Shown here piece after piece: positions 1-7,540 of a stretch of DNA of 64,000 bases (within the stretch, counting starts at the first letter, position 1; each line of letters begins with the position of its first letter). The position numbers and the translations under genes were made by a program. Under the pieces are notes generated by a model, which saw only the letters and a program-made list of their open reading frames with translations, searched no databases and had not been told where the DNA came from. Source of the stretch: an uncultured Pelagibacteraceae bacterium. Lineage in GTDB: Bacteria; Pseudomonadota; Alphaproteobacteria; Pelagibacterales; Pelagibacteraceae. Location of the stretch: the NCBI GenBank assembly GCA_902611405.1, contig CACLZL010000001.1, positions 124,001 to 188,000 of the forward strand. The letters are read 5' to 3'.

Positions 1-43
1 TGTTAGAAAAATTAAATTTCCTAATAATAAAAATTCTTATTAA

Positions 44-655
44 TTAAAAGTATTTTTTAAATTCTTCATTAATATTCAATATTTCAAGATCAACTAATCC
101 ACCAATTACTAATTGTAGACCAACAATTAGGATAAATACTAATCCGATATAAGCTATCCAAATATGTTTTTGAATATAATTAGCCATATATGTAGCTAAA
201 GCACCAGTCAGCACAACTGACAACATAAGACCAAATATCATAAATCCAAAATATCCTTTTGCTGCTGCAACTACACCAATGACATTATCAAAACTAATCA
301 TGATATCTGCAAACAAAACTTTTCCAATACTACTAATATATGAAGGCTCTTTACCTTTTTTAGTAGTGGGTTTTACTTTTTTAATGTCTAATAAATCTTT
401 CCTTAAATCATTAACAATCCAAATTAATAATAGACCACCTAAAATTTTTATAAAATAAAATTCAAATAAAAAAGTTGCAAAAATTGCAAAAAAGATTTTA
501 AAAACAAAGGCCCCAATTACACCCCAAAGAATTATTTGTTTTCTATTTTTTGGAACAAAATTTGAAGCTATAGATCCAACTATAACTGCGTTGTCTGCTG
601 TTAATATAATTGTGATAAAAATTATATTGGTTAAAATTATGAGCTCTTCAATCAA
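44..655 (-). CDS. TerC/YjbE-family integral membrane protein
   Basis: 203 aa, almost entirely hydrophobic, with about six to seven membrane segments and a charged cytoplasmic loop near residues 84-105. Two DN motifs inside membrane segments (D21-N22 and S-F-D123-N124) are the duplicated acidic signature of the TerC family, whose members export or handle metal ions, often Mn2+. The start codon is TTG at 655-653; no upstream in-frame ATG exists and no good Shine-Dalgarno is visible, so the start is less certain than the family call. It is divergent from the TRAP operon. The metal substrate cannot be read from the sequence. Confidence 0.85.
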   Translation of the reverse strand: MIEELIILTNIIFITIILTADNAVIVGSIASNFVPKNRKQIILWGVIGAFVFKIFFAIFATFLFEFYFIKILGGLLLIWIVNDLRKDLLDIKKVKPTTKKGKEPSYISSIGKVLFADIMISFDNVIGVVAAAKGYFGFMIFGLMLSVVLTGALATYMANYIQKHIWIAYIGLVFILIVGLQLVIGGLVDLEILNINEEFKKYF

Positions 656-714
656 GGTATCATTATAATAGTATAATCTAGCAAATTTTCAATGAGACCA
701 TAATGATAATTTTA

Positions 715-743
715 TTGATTTACTCTTTTAGAGATAATTAAAT
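715..743 (+). promoter_or_regulatory. possible sigma-70 promoter for dctPQM
   Basis: TTGATT at 715-720 and TTAAAT at 738-743 are separated by 17 bp and sit about 24 bp before the dctP start. The match is only partial, and TATAAT boxes also occur at 664-669 and 672-677, so the true promoter in this 111-bp gap is uncertain. A strong Shine-Dalgarno (AAAGGAGG, 755-762) precedes the dctP ATG. Confidence 0.3.
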
Positions 744-766
744 GTTAATTTATAAAAGGAGGATAG

Positions 767-1738
767 ATGAAATTATTCAAATTATTTATATCTATAATTA
801 CTTCAGTTTTATTATTTGCTAACGTTTCTTTAGCTGAGAAATGGGATATGGCACTAGCTTATGGTGCAGGTAACTTTCATTCTGCTAATGCAACAGAATT
901 TGCAAAGAATGTAACTGAAAAAAGTGGTGGAAAACTAACAATTGTTACTCACCCAGGTGGTTCGTTATTTAAAGGTGGTGAAATTTTCAGAGCCGTAAGA
1001 ACAGGTCAAGCACCTATCGGTGAAAGATTTATGTCAGCTCTTGGAAAAGAAGATCCTTTATATGAAATTGACTCATTGCCTTTCTTAGCAACTACATATG
1101 ATGATGCTATGAAATTATATGAAGCTTCAAAACCATATATTGTTAAGAGTCTTGATGAAAAAGGATTGGTATTTCTTTATGCAGTGCCATGGCCTGCACA
1201 AGGACTTTACAGTAAAAAGCAAATTAAAAAAGTTGGTGATCTAAATGGATTAAAATTTAGAGCATACAACTCAGCAACAATTAGAATTGCAGAGTTAACA
1301 GGAATGGCACCAACTAAAATTGAAGCAGCTGAAATTAGCCAAGCATTTTCTACAGGTGCTGTCGAAAGTATGATTACTTCACCAACAACTGGTAAAAATA
1401 GTAAGATTTGGGAAAATGGTGTTAAATATTTTTATGATATTGCAGCATGGTTTCCAAAAAATATGATCATAGCTAACAAAGCCGCTTGGAATAAACTTGA
1501 TAAAGCAACTCAAGATTTAGTAATGAACCAAGCAGCAATTGCTGAAGAAAAGGGTTGGGAATTATCCAAACAAGGTAATACTGGAGACAAGAAAGCTTTA
1601 GCAGATGCTGGAATGGAAGTAGGCGAAGTCAATTCAGCTTTGAAAAAACATTTTGAAAAAGTTGGAGCAACAATGTCTGAAGAGTGGAAAGCAAAAGCTG
1701 GAGACAGAGGTGCTGCAGTTTTATCTGCTTACAAATAA
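767..1738 (+). CDS. dctP: TRAP transporter substrate-binding protein (DctP family)
   Basis: 323 aa periplasmic binding protein. A signal peptide ends near A23 (SLA/EKWDM). The body has the DctP fold pattern, including GLKFRAYNS, where the family's arginine contacts a carboxylate ligand, and the AAEISQAFSTGAVES segment typical of TRAP receptors. It delivers substrate to the DctQ/DctM membrane proteins encoded just downstream. The start is set by a strong Shine-Dalgarno, AAAGGAGG, 4 bp upstream of the ATG. An intrinsic terminator follows the gene, which fits much higher expression of the receptor than of the membrane subunits. The ligand is unknown; the neighbouring 5-oxoprolinase genes make pyroglutamate a reasonable guess, since DctP receptors from Bordetella are known to bind it. 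Confidence 0.93.
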   Translation: MKLFKLFISIITSVLLFANVSLAEKWDMALAYGAGNFHSANATEFAKNVTEKSGGKLTIVTHPGGSLFKGGEIFRAVRTGQAPIGERFMSALGKEDPLYEIDSLPFLATTYDDAMKLYEASKPYIVKSLDEKGLVFLYAVPWPAQGLYSKKQIKKVGDLNGLKFRAYNSATIRIAELTGMAPTKIEAAEISQAFSTGAVESMITSPTTGKNSKIWENGVKYFYDIAAWFPKNMIIANKAAWNKLDKATQDLVMNQAAIAEEKGWELSKQGNTGDKKALADAGMEVGEVNSALKKHFEKVGATMSEEWKAKAGDRGAAVLSAYK

Positions 1739-1749
1739 ATAGTCTTAAA

Positions 1750-1782
1750 AAAAAGGCCAACTTGTAGTAAGTTGGCCTTTTT
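1750..1782 (+). terminator. intrinsic terminator/attenuator between dctP and dctQ
   Basis: A perfect 9-bp stem, GGCCAACTT (1755-1763) with AAGTTGGCC (1769-1777), and a 5-nt loop, preceded by an A-tract and followed by five T residues. It lies inside the operon, ending 5 bp before the dctQ ATG, so it should cut transcription after dctP and also occupy the space where a dctQ ribosome site would be. Confidence 0.88.
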
Positions 1783-1787
1783 ACTAA

Positions 1788-2276
1788 ATGTTTCAATCAA
1801 TAAATAATAATCTAAATAAACTTTACAAATTTTCAGGGTATTTAGCTGCTTTTTTTTTAATACTTGTTGCAGTTTTTATTTTAATTGGAATTTCCTCAAG
1901 AATTTTTGGTTTTTACATAAGAGGTTTAGCTGAATACTCAGGCTACTGCATGGCTGCAGCCTCTTTTTTTGCTTTAGCATTTACTTTTGTTGAGGGTGGA
2001 CATATTCGAATTACTCTTTTTTTAGAAAAAGCCTCTGCGTCTTATAAGAGATTTTTAGAAATATGGTGTCTGATCGTAGCAACAATTTTTTCAGGTTATT
2101 TGTCTTTTTACTTATGGAAAATGTTATTAATCTCTTATGATTTTCAAGAGAGAAGTGAAGGTGCAGATGAGATCTTAATTTGGATACCTCAAACTAGTGT
2201 TGCTATCGGATCTTTAATTTTTTTTATAGCTGTTTTACATAAATTTATTTTAACAATTTTAAGTAAGAATGACTGA
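1788..2276 (+). CDS. dctQ: TRAP transporter small membrane subunit (DctQ)
   Basis: 162 aa with four predicted membrane helices, the usual size and layout of DctQ. The segment EGGHIRITLFLEK after helix 2 is the recognisable family signature (compare G-HI-V in other DctQ proteins). It pairs with DctM to form the Na+-driven TRAP permease. The ATG lies only 5 bp after the terminator U-tract and no Shine-Dalgarno is visible, so translation initiation is probably weak or depends on read-through transcripts. It overlaps dctM by 8 bp, which suggests coupled translation. Confidence 0.9.
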   Translation: MFQSINNNLNKLYKFSGYLAAFFLILVAVFILIGISSRIFGFYIRGLAEYSGYCMAAASFFALAFTFVEGGHIRITLFLEKASASYKRFLEIWCLIVATIFSGYLSFYLWKMLLISYDFQERSEGADEILIWIPQTSVAIGSLIFFIAVLHKFILTILSKND

Positions 2277-3579
2277 AATATTTCTCATAATATTTTTTAT
2301 AAGTGTACTTTTATTCTTTCTTGGATCTGGCATCTGGGTAGCGATAAGCATGATAGGAGTTTCAACAATTGGGATGATGTTATTTACTTCAAGACCAGTT
2401 GGGGATGCCATGGCAACTACGATATGGGGAACCTCGTCATCATGGACATTAACAGCTTTACCATTATTTGTTTGGATGGGTGAAATATTATTTAGGACCA
2501 AGTTATCCGAAAATTTATTTGCTGGACTATCACCATGGATGCAAAAATTACCTGGTGGATTAATTCATGTAAATGTTGTTGGTTGTGCACTTTTTGCTGC
2601 AATTTCTGGCTCTTCTGCTGCAACTGTTGCAACAGTAGGTAAGATGTCTATCCCGGAACTAAGAAAAAGAAAATATCCAGAAAAAATTTTGTTAGGTAGT
2701 CTAGCAGGCTCAGGAACTTTAGGACTTCTTATTCCTCCTTCAATAATATTAATAATTTATGGAGTGACTGTTCAAGAGTCTATAGCAAAGCTATTTATTG
2801 CAGGAATTATTCCAGGGATAATGATTGCACTTATATTTATGTCTTACGTGATCATCTGGTCTTTAATAAATAAAAAAAGCATGCCAAAGTATGTAGAAAA
2901 TTTTTCCTTTTTTGAAAAAATAAAAAAATCTAAACAATTATTACCTGTAATTATTTTAATTTCAGCTGTGATTGGATCAATATACACTGGAGTTGCAACA
3001 GCAACTGAGGCTGCTTCTTTAGGTGTAGTAGGGGCTTTAATTTTATCTTACTTTCAAAAGAGCTTAACCATTGAAACATTTAAACAATCTTTATTAGGAG
3101 CAACTAAAACATCTTGTATGATTGCTTTTATTTTAGCTGGTTCCACATTTTTATCATTAGCTATGGGATTTACCGGTCTTCCAAGAAACCTAGCTATATG
3201 GATACAAAACATGGAATTATCTCCTTATGTATTAATTTTTGTTTTAATGATTTTCTATATTATTCTTGGAATGTTTCTTGATGGAATTTCAGCAGTAGTA
3301 CTCACAATGGCAATCATTGAACCAATGATTAGACAAGCTGGTTTTGATATGATTTGGTTTGGAATATTTTTAGTTATTGTAGTTGAGATGGCTCAAATCA
3401 CACCACCTGTAGGATTTAATTTGTTTGTTTTGCAAGGAATGGCTAACAAAGATATGGGATTTATTGCAAGAAGTGCTTTTCCATTATTTTTATTAATGAT
3501 ACTTGCAGTAATACTTGTCGTTATTTTCCCTGAAATTGCATTATGGATGCCTCAACAAATGGTTCAAAATATTAATTAA
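2269..3579 (+). CDS. dctM: TRAP transporter large permease (DctM)
   Basis: 436 aa, about 12 membrane segments, the standard DctM length. Family signatures are visible: AAISGSSAATVATVG near residues 105-120, GTLGLLIPPSI near 146-156, GVATATEAASLG near 240, and AQITPPVGFNLFVLQG near 380-395. It is the substrate- and sodium-conducting subunit of the inner-membrane TRAP complex with DctQ, fed by DctP. Its last 4 bp overlap the convergent TPR gene, so no bidirectional terminator fits between them. Confidence 0.95.
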   Translation: MTEIFLIIFFISVLLFFLGSGIWVAISMIGVSTIGMMLFTSRPVGDAMATTIWGTSSSWTLTALPLFVWMGEILFRTKLSENLFAGLSPWMQKLPGGLIHVNVVGCALFAAISGSSAATVATVGKMSIPELRKRKYPEKILLGSLAGSGTLGLLIPPSIILIIYGVTVQESIAKLFIAGIIPGIMIALIFMSYVIIWSLINKKSMPKYVENFSFFEKIKKSKQLLPVIILISAVIGSIYTGVATATEAASLGVVGALILSYFQKSLTIETFKQSLLGATKTSCMIAFILAGSTFLSLAMGFTGLPRNLAIWIQNMELSPYVLIFVLMIFYIILGMFLDGISAVVLTMAIIEPMIRQAGFDMIWFGIFLVIVVEMAQITPPVGFNLFVLQGMANKDMGFIARSAFPLFLLMILAVILVVIFPEIALWMPQQMVQNIN

Positions 3580-4061
3580 TATTTTGATTTTTTTGTCCCA
3601 TCAATAATTTGTTTCAATTCTTTATATTCTTCACAATTACAGTTTTCTAATATTTTTAATCTTTCTTTGGCTAAATCTAATCTGTTTGTTGCAACATACA
3701 ATTCACCTAAATACTCATTTATCCCAATATGGTTTGGTTCAATCGCCAAACCTTGTAGATAATATTTTTCACCATTTTCATAATCACCAAGTTTTCGAGT
3801 AGTGAACCCTAGATAATTTAAAGTATCAGCTTGATTAGGTTTCTTAGAATTTGATTTTAAAAGTAATTTTTGAGCTTTAGCATATCTTTTTTTTGCTTTC
3901 TCAAGTTTACCTTTTGCTTCATATTTTTTTGCCCACTTTATTGACTCAACTGCTTTTGCATAATCTGTTTTTACTTTTGCTGGTTTAGGATCTGATCCTG
4001 CTGAAAATGAGTTTGTAGCAAATAATGTTAAGCAAACAATTATAAATAGTTTTTTAATCAT
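3576..4061 (-). CDS. exported TPR-repeat protein, function unknown
   Basis: 161 aa. An N-terminal signal peptide (positive start, hydrophobic core, cleavage near NSFSA) implies export. At least two tetratricopeptide-like units follow: one around NQADTLNYLGFTTRKLGDY and one around NHIGINEYLGELYVATNRL. A lysine/alanine-rich helix (residues 30-75) precedes them. It overlaps the upstream pxpA by 8 bp and is probably translated with it. TPR units usually bind protein partners; no enzymatic motif is seen. A periplasmic scaffold or assembly role is possible, but nothing fixes the partner. Confidence 0.75.
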   Translation of the reverse strand: MIKKLFIIVCLTLFATNSFSAGSDPKPAKVKTDYAKAVESIKWAKKYEAKGKLEKAKKRYAKAQKLLLKSNSKKPNQADTLNYLGFTTRKLGDYENGEKYYLQGLAIEPNHIGINEYLGELYVATNRLDLAKERLKILENCNCEEYKELKQIIDGTKKSKY

Positions 4062-4833
4062 TTTTAAATTTCTCCATTTTATTCAAAGGTTTTAATTGCA
4101 GCCCATTTTCTATTAAATTTTCTCTTATTGATTTTGCAGTAGACAATGAACTTTCGTTATCCCCATGTATGCACACAGAGTCTATTTCACAAGGTATCTG
4201 CTTTCCACTGTGACAATTAAGTGACTGATTTTTAACCATATTTAATACGTGTTTTTTAGCTTCTTCTGGATCAGTAATAAGAGCATGTGGTTTTTTTCTA
4301 GAAACCAAATTGCCATCATCTTCGTAATTTCTGTCAGCAAATATTTCACAAGCTATTCGCATGTTTAGTTTTTTGGCTGCTTCTTCCATTTTAGATCCAG
4401 TAGGAACCAAATAAATTAAATCTTTACTTATCTCGTTTATAGCTTTTGCTAAAGTAGTAGCTAAATCTATATCCTCACAAGCCATATTATTTAAAGCACC
4501 GTGTGGTTTTATGTGAGTAACATTCTCTCCATGATCTTGAGCTATTTTTTGAAGAATTTCATATTGATCAATAATCAATTGCCTTACCTCATTAGGTTGA
4601 AGATTCATTCTTTGCCTTCCAAAATTTTCAGGGTCATTAAATGACGGATGCGCTCCAATACTAACACCATTTTTTTTTGAAATTTGAACTACTTGATTCA
4701 TCGACTCACTATCACCTGCATGATAACCACATGCGACATTTGCAGAATTAACTATTTCCAGTAAATCTGGATCATACTTATTTGAATGATGTTTTGATTT
4801 TTCACCTAAATCGCAATTTATATTAATTTCCAT
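4054..4833 (-). CDS. pxpA: 5-oxoprolinase subunit A (LamB/YcsF family)
   Basis: The protein opens MEININCDLGE, the typical start of the YcsF/PxpA family, and carries the conserved VNSANVACGYHAGD and IGAHPSFND(P) segments, HIKPHGALNN, and the late SVCIHGD motif. PxpA works with PxpB and PxpC in ATP-dependent opening of 5-oxoproline to glutamate. The ORF track starts 8 codons earlier (ATG at 4857); I prefer the inner ATG at 4833 because family members begin there and the extra residues are not conserved-looking. That leaves a 27-bp gap to the divergent pxpB. Having subunit A divergent from B and C is less common than one pxpBCA operon. Confidence 0.9.
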   Translation of the reverse strand: MEININCDLGEKSKHHSNKYDPDLLEIVNSANVACGYHAGDSESMNQVVQISKKNGVSIGAHPSFNDPENFGRQRMNLQPNEVRQLIIDQYEILQKIAQDHGENVTHIKPHGALNNMACEDIDLATTLAKAINEISKDLIYLVPTGSKMEEAAKKLNMRIACEIFADRNYEDDGNLVSRKKPHALITDPEEAKKHVLNMVKNQSLNCHSGKQIPCEIDSVCIHGDNESSLSTAKSIRENLIENGLQLKPLNKMEKFKND

Positions 4834-4860
4834 AGTCTCTAATGTTAAGTATAACATGAC

Positions 4861-5535
4861 ATGATAAAAAATATATTAAATCTTGGTGACGCAGCTTTGT
4901 ACTGTGATTTTGGTAATGAAGTAAATAAATCAATTAATTCACAAGTTATAAAATATTTTAAAACTATTAAAGAAAAAAAATTTGAAGGGATAAATAATTT
5001 AACACCTTCTTATAATAAATTAATTATTTCTTATGATCTAAAAAAAACAAATTTTAAAGAAGTAAAAAATTATGTTGAAAATATAAATGCTGAAGACTCA
5101 ATAGATATAAATTCTAAAAAATTAGAAATACCAGTTTGTTGTCATGAAAATTTCTCAATGGATATTAAAAGATTGGAAAAAATATTAAAATTAAGTAGAG
5201 AAAAAATTTTAGAGAATTTTTTAAATAAGGAATATTTTTGTTACATGACAGGGTTTATTGCTGGCATGCCCTTTCTTGGTGACTTAGATGAGAATATGCG
5301 AGCTCAACGTTTAGAAACCCCAAGAGTAAAAGTGCCCAAGGGATCTGTTGCATTAACTGAGCAATTTGCAAACATTTATACATTTGAAAGTCCAGGTGGA
5401 TGGAATATTTTGGGAAATACTCCTTTAGATGTTTTTGATAGTTCAAAAGAAGACAAACCAAACCTAATTAATCCAGGAGATATAGTAGTTTTCAAGGAAA
5501 TTACTTTAGATCAGTATAAAAGTTATAATGAGTAG
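4861..5535 (+). CDS. pxpB: 5-oxoprolinase subunit B (KipI/allophanate hydrolase subunit 1 family)
   Basis: 224 aa, normal for PxpB. The C-terminal half carries the family block: GFIAGMPFLG (around residue 131), RLETPRVKVPKGSVAL, and SPGGWNILG near 180. It forms the catalytic B-C complex with PxpC, which it overlaps by 8 bp. No clear Shine-Dalgarno precedes the ATG at 4861. In older annotations this family is called allophanate hydrolase subunit 1 or the kinase inhibitor KipI; with pxpA and pxpC beside it, the 5-oxoprolinase role is the better reading. Confidence 0.9.
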   Translation: MIKNILNLGDAALYCDFGNEVNKSINSQVIKYFKTIKEKKFEGINNLTPSYNKLIISYDLKKTNFKEVKNYVENINAEDSIDINSKKLEIPVCCHENFSMDIKRLEKILKLSREKILENFLNKEYFCYMTGFIAGMPFLGDLDENMRAQRLETPRVKVPKGSVALTEQFANIYTFESPGGWNILGNTPLDVFDSSKEDKPNLINPGDIVVFKEITLDQYKSYNE

Positions 5536-6472
5536 CAATTATTTAGAAATAATTAGACCTGGAATTAATACCACCTTTCAAGATAAAGGCAGGGATCATC
5601 TTTATCATATTGGCATACCATTTAGTGGTGCTATGGATAATAGAAATTATCTTATAGCTAATAAACTTGTTTATAACAATTTAGACTCTGCAGTCATAGA
5701 GTTTGCATATCAAGGTCCTCATATAAAATATTCCGGAGAAAAAATTAATTGTGCCATCACTGGAGATGTAATTTTTTCAATTAAAAAAAAAGATACTGAA
5801 ATTGAGGGTAAATGTTACGAAAGTTATCAAATTGAAAATGGAGATGAGATAAATATCATATCTACAAATAAATCAGTTTATGGATATTTAGCATTAGGTG
5901 GAGAGTTCGATTTAAAATTTCAATGGAATAGTTGTTCTATAAATACGAAAGCAAATATTGGATCTAATGATGGAAAAAAATTAGATGTAGGGCAAAGAAT
6001 TAATTTAAAAAAAATAAATTCAAATAAGGATATTAAAAAAACAAATTACATTAATACCAAAATAGAAAACATAAGGGTGATCAAAGGTACTAATTTTGAT
6101 TACTTTTCTGAAGAAGGTAAAAAAATATTTTATGAAAAGGAATTCACAGTATCCAAACTTTCAGACAGAATGGGTATGAGACTAGAGGGACCTAAAATTG
6201 ATAATATTGTGAATACCAACATAAAATCAGAGGGTTTGATTAAAGGTGTAATCCAAGTACCGGCAGACGGAAATCCAATTATAATGCTTTCAGATCATGG
6301 TACTATTGGTGGTTATCCAAAAATTGGAGTTGTGGCTAGTGTCGATTATGACCGATTAGTACAGATGTCTCCTGGTTCAAAAATAAAATTTAAAGAGATT
6401 AATTTATCTGATGCAGAGACTTTATTTAAGTTATATGAAATGGAAACTCAAAATTTACTATCACAAATTTAA
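5528..6472 (+). CDS. pxpC: 5-oxoprolinase subunit C (KipA/allophanate hydrolase subunit 2 family)
   Basis: 314 aa with the biotin-dependent-carboxylase-like (AHS2) domain pattern: an opening IRPGINTTFQDKGR, then GIPFSGAMDNRNYLIAN, and later SDRMGMRLEGP and the PADGNPIIMLSDHGTIGGYPKIG block near residues 245-270, which is the strongest signature. It acts with PxpA and PxpB to hydrolyse 5-oxoproline to glutamate with ATP. It follows pxpB with an 8-bp overlap and shares its last base with the EamA gene (TAATG), so the three are one transcription and translation unit. Confidence 0.92.
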   Translation: MSSNYLEIIRPGINTTFQDKGRDHLYHIGIPFSGAMDNRNYLIANKLVYNNLDSAVIEFAYQGPHIKYSGEKINCAITGDVIFSIKKKDTEIEGKCYESYQIENGDEINIISTNKSVYGYLALGGEFDLKFQWNSCSINTKANIGSNDGKKLDVGQRINLKKINSNKDIKKTNYINTKIENIRVIKGTNFDYFSEEGKKIFYEKEFTVSKLSDRMGMRLEGPKIDNIVNTNIKSEGLIKGVIQVPADGNPIIMLSDHGTIGGYPKIGVVASVDYDRLVQMSPGSKIKFKEINLSDAETLFKLYEMETQNLLSQI

Positions 6473-7344
6473 TGAATTTTTTATCAAAAATACCAGGTCC
6501 TTTTTTAGTTTTTTTAGGAGCCTGTGCATTAAGTTTTGGAGGTTTAATTGTTAAGTCTTTCGATGGATCTACACTTTGGCAAATATTATTTTGGAGATCA
6601 CTTTTCTTTATTGGAGTAATTTCAATATTTTTAATATTTACTTACAAAGGAAAAGTTTTCAGTGCTCTTTATAAATCTGGAATTCCAGGTTTATTTGGTG
6701 GAATAATATTATCTATTGGATTTGCCAGCTATGTATTTGCTATGTATGAAACAACAGTAGCTAATGCTAATTTTATAATACAAACCCAAGCTTTGTTTTT
6801 AGCAATTTTTGGTTATGTTTTTTTAAAAGAAAAAATTTCAAAAATTACATTAACTTGTATTATTACAGCAGTAGCAGGTATCATTTTAATGTTGGGAAGT
6901 TCACTAACACCAGGTCAAATGACTGGAAACTTAGTTGCATTCATTATGCCGATATCGTTTGCAATCTTAATTTTAATTGTCAGAAAATACCCAAAAGTCG
7001 ACATGATACCTTTACAACTGGTTGCTGGAATTTTTGCAACACTAATAGGTTTGCTTATGTCACCGAGTATTTTAGTTTCAACAAATGATATTTTTTTAGG
7101 TTTTATTGCAGGATTTTTTCAAGTTGGACTTGGATTTATACTTATAACAATTGGAGCAAGATCAACACCTTCAGCATTTGTTGGAATCATTATGTTAACT
7201 GAAGCTGTTCTAGGACCCATGTGGGCATGGATGTTTGCAAACGAAAATCCGCCACTTACTGTACTTTTTGGTGGAGCCGTAGTTATAACAGCAGTAGTTA
7301 TACAGTTTTTGTCTCCATTACTTGTCAAAAAGATAGCTAAATAA
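6472..7344 (+). CDS. EamA/DMT-family transporter
   Basis: 290 aa with about ten membrane helices in two repeated five-helix halves, the drug/metabolite transporter layout. The end of each half has the EamA feature of an acidic residue in a helix hairpin (FLKEKISKITLT near 116-127 and IIMLTEAVLGPMWAWMFANE near 237-256). It is translationally linked to pxpC by a TAATG overlap. The family exports or imports amino acids and metabolites; the substrate cannot be predicted. The pxp context makes an amino-acid derivative plausible. Confidence 0.88.
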   Translation: MNFLSKIPGPFLVFLGACALSFGGLIVKSFDGSTLWQILFWRSLFFIGVISIFLIFTYKGKVFSALYKSGIPGLFGGIILSIGFASYVFAMYETTVANANFIIQTQALFLAIFGYVFLKEKISKITLTCIITAVAGIILMLGSSLTPGQMTGNLVAFIMPISFAILILIVRKYPKVDMIPLQLVAGIFATLIGLLMSPSILVSTNDIFLGFIAGFFQVGLGFILITIGARSTPSAFVGIIMLTEAVLGPMWAWMFANENPPLTVLFGGAVVITAVVIQFLSPLLVKKIAK

Positions 7345-7346
7345 AT

Positions 7347-7376
7347 TTCACATAAACATTTTAAATGTGCTATAAA
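7347..7376 (+). promoter_or_regulatory. sigma-70-like promoter of the gcvTHP operon
   Basis: TTCACA at 7347-7352 (5 of 6 to TTGACA) and TATAAA at 7371-7376 (5 of 6 to TATAAT) with an 18-bp spacer. A start about 7 bp downstream, near 7383, would fall exactly at the 5' edge of the P1 helix of the glycine riboswitch. This agreement makes it the best promoter call in the window. Confidence 0.65.
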
Positions 7377-7382
7377 TTCATA

Positions 7383-7540
7383 TACGGGAGAGACTACTTT
7401 TGTAGCGCCGAAGGAGCAACCACCCCGGAAACTCTCAGGCAAAAGGACCGTACATATTAACTCTGGAAAGAGAATTATTCTCGCCGAAGGAGCAAATCTC
7501 TCAGGCACCAAGACAGAGGGGGCACAGAAGAGTTAATATG
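7383..7540 (+). promoter_or_regulatory. tandem glycine riboswitch (gcvT leader)
   Basis: Two consecutive aptamers carry the glycine-riboswitch core (GCCGAAGGAGCAA, then CTCTCAGGCA; copies at 7407-7440 and 7482-7507). Aptamer 1 has P1 TACGG (7383-7387) with CCGTA (7448-7452), and an AAAAGGAC stretch at the 3' side. Aptamer 2 has P1 CTCTG (7461-7465) with CAGAG (7514-7518). A second, longer pairing is possible: ATATTAACTCT (7454-7464) is the exact complement of AGAGTTAATAT (7529-7539), which covers the region just before gcvT and two bases of its ATG. The two pairings compete for CTCT 7461-7464, which suggests glycine binding frees the start codon (an ON switch). Confidence 0.95.

Noticed and set aside
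664-677. Two TATAAT boxes as a strong dctP or TerC promoter
   Set aside because: No convincing -35 element at suitable spacing for either strand; kept only as a possibility in the dctP promoter entry.
7119-7511. 130-aa minus-strand ORF over the riboswitch
   Set aside because: It reads through the EamA gene and the aptamers; the RNA structure explains the conservation.
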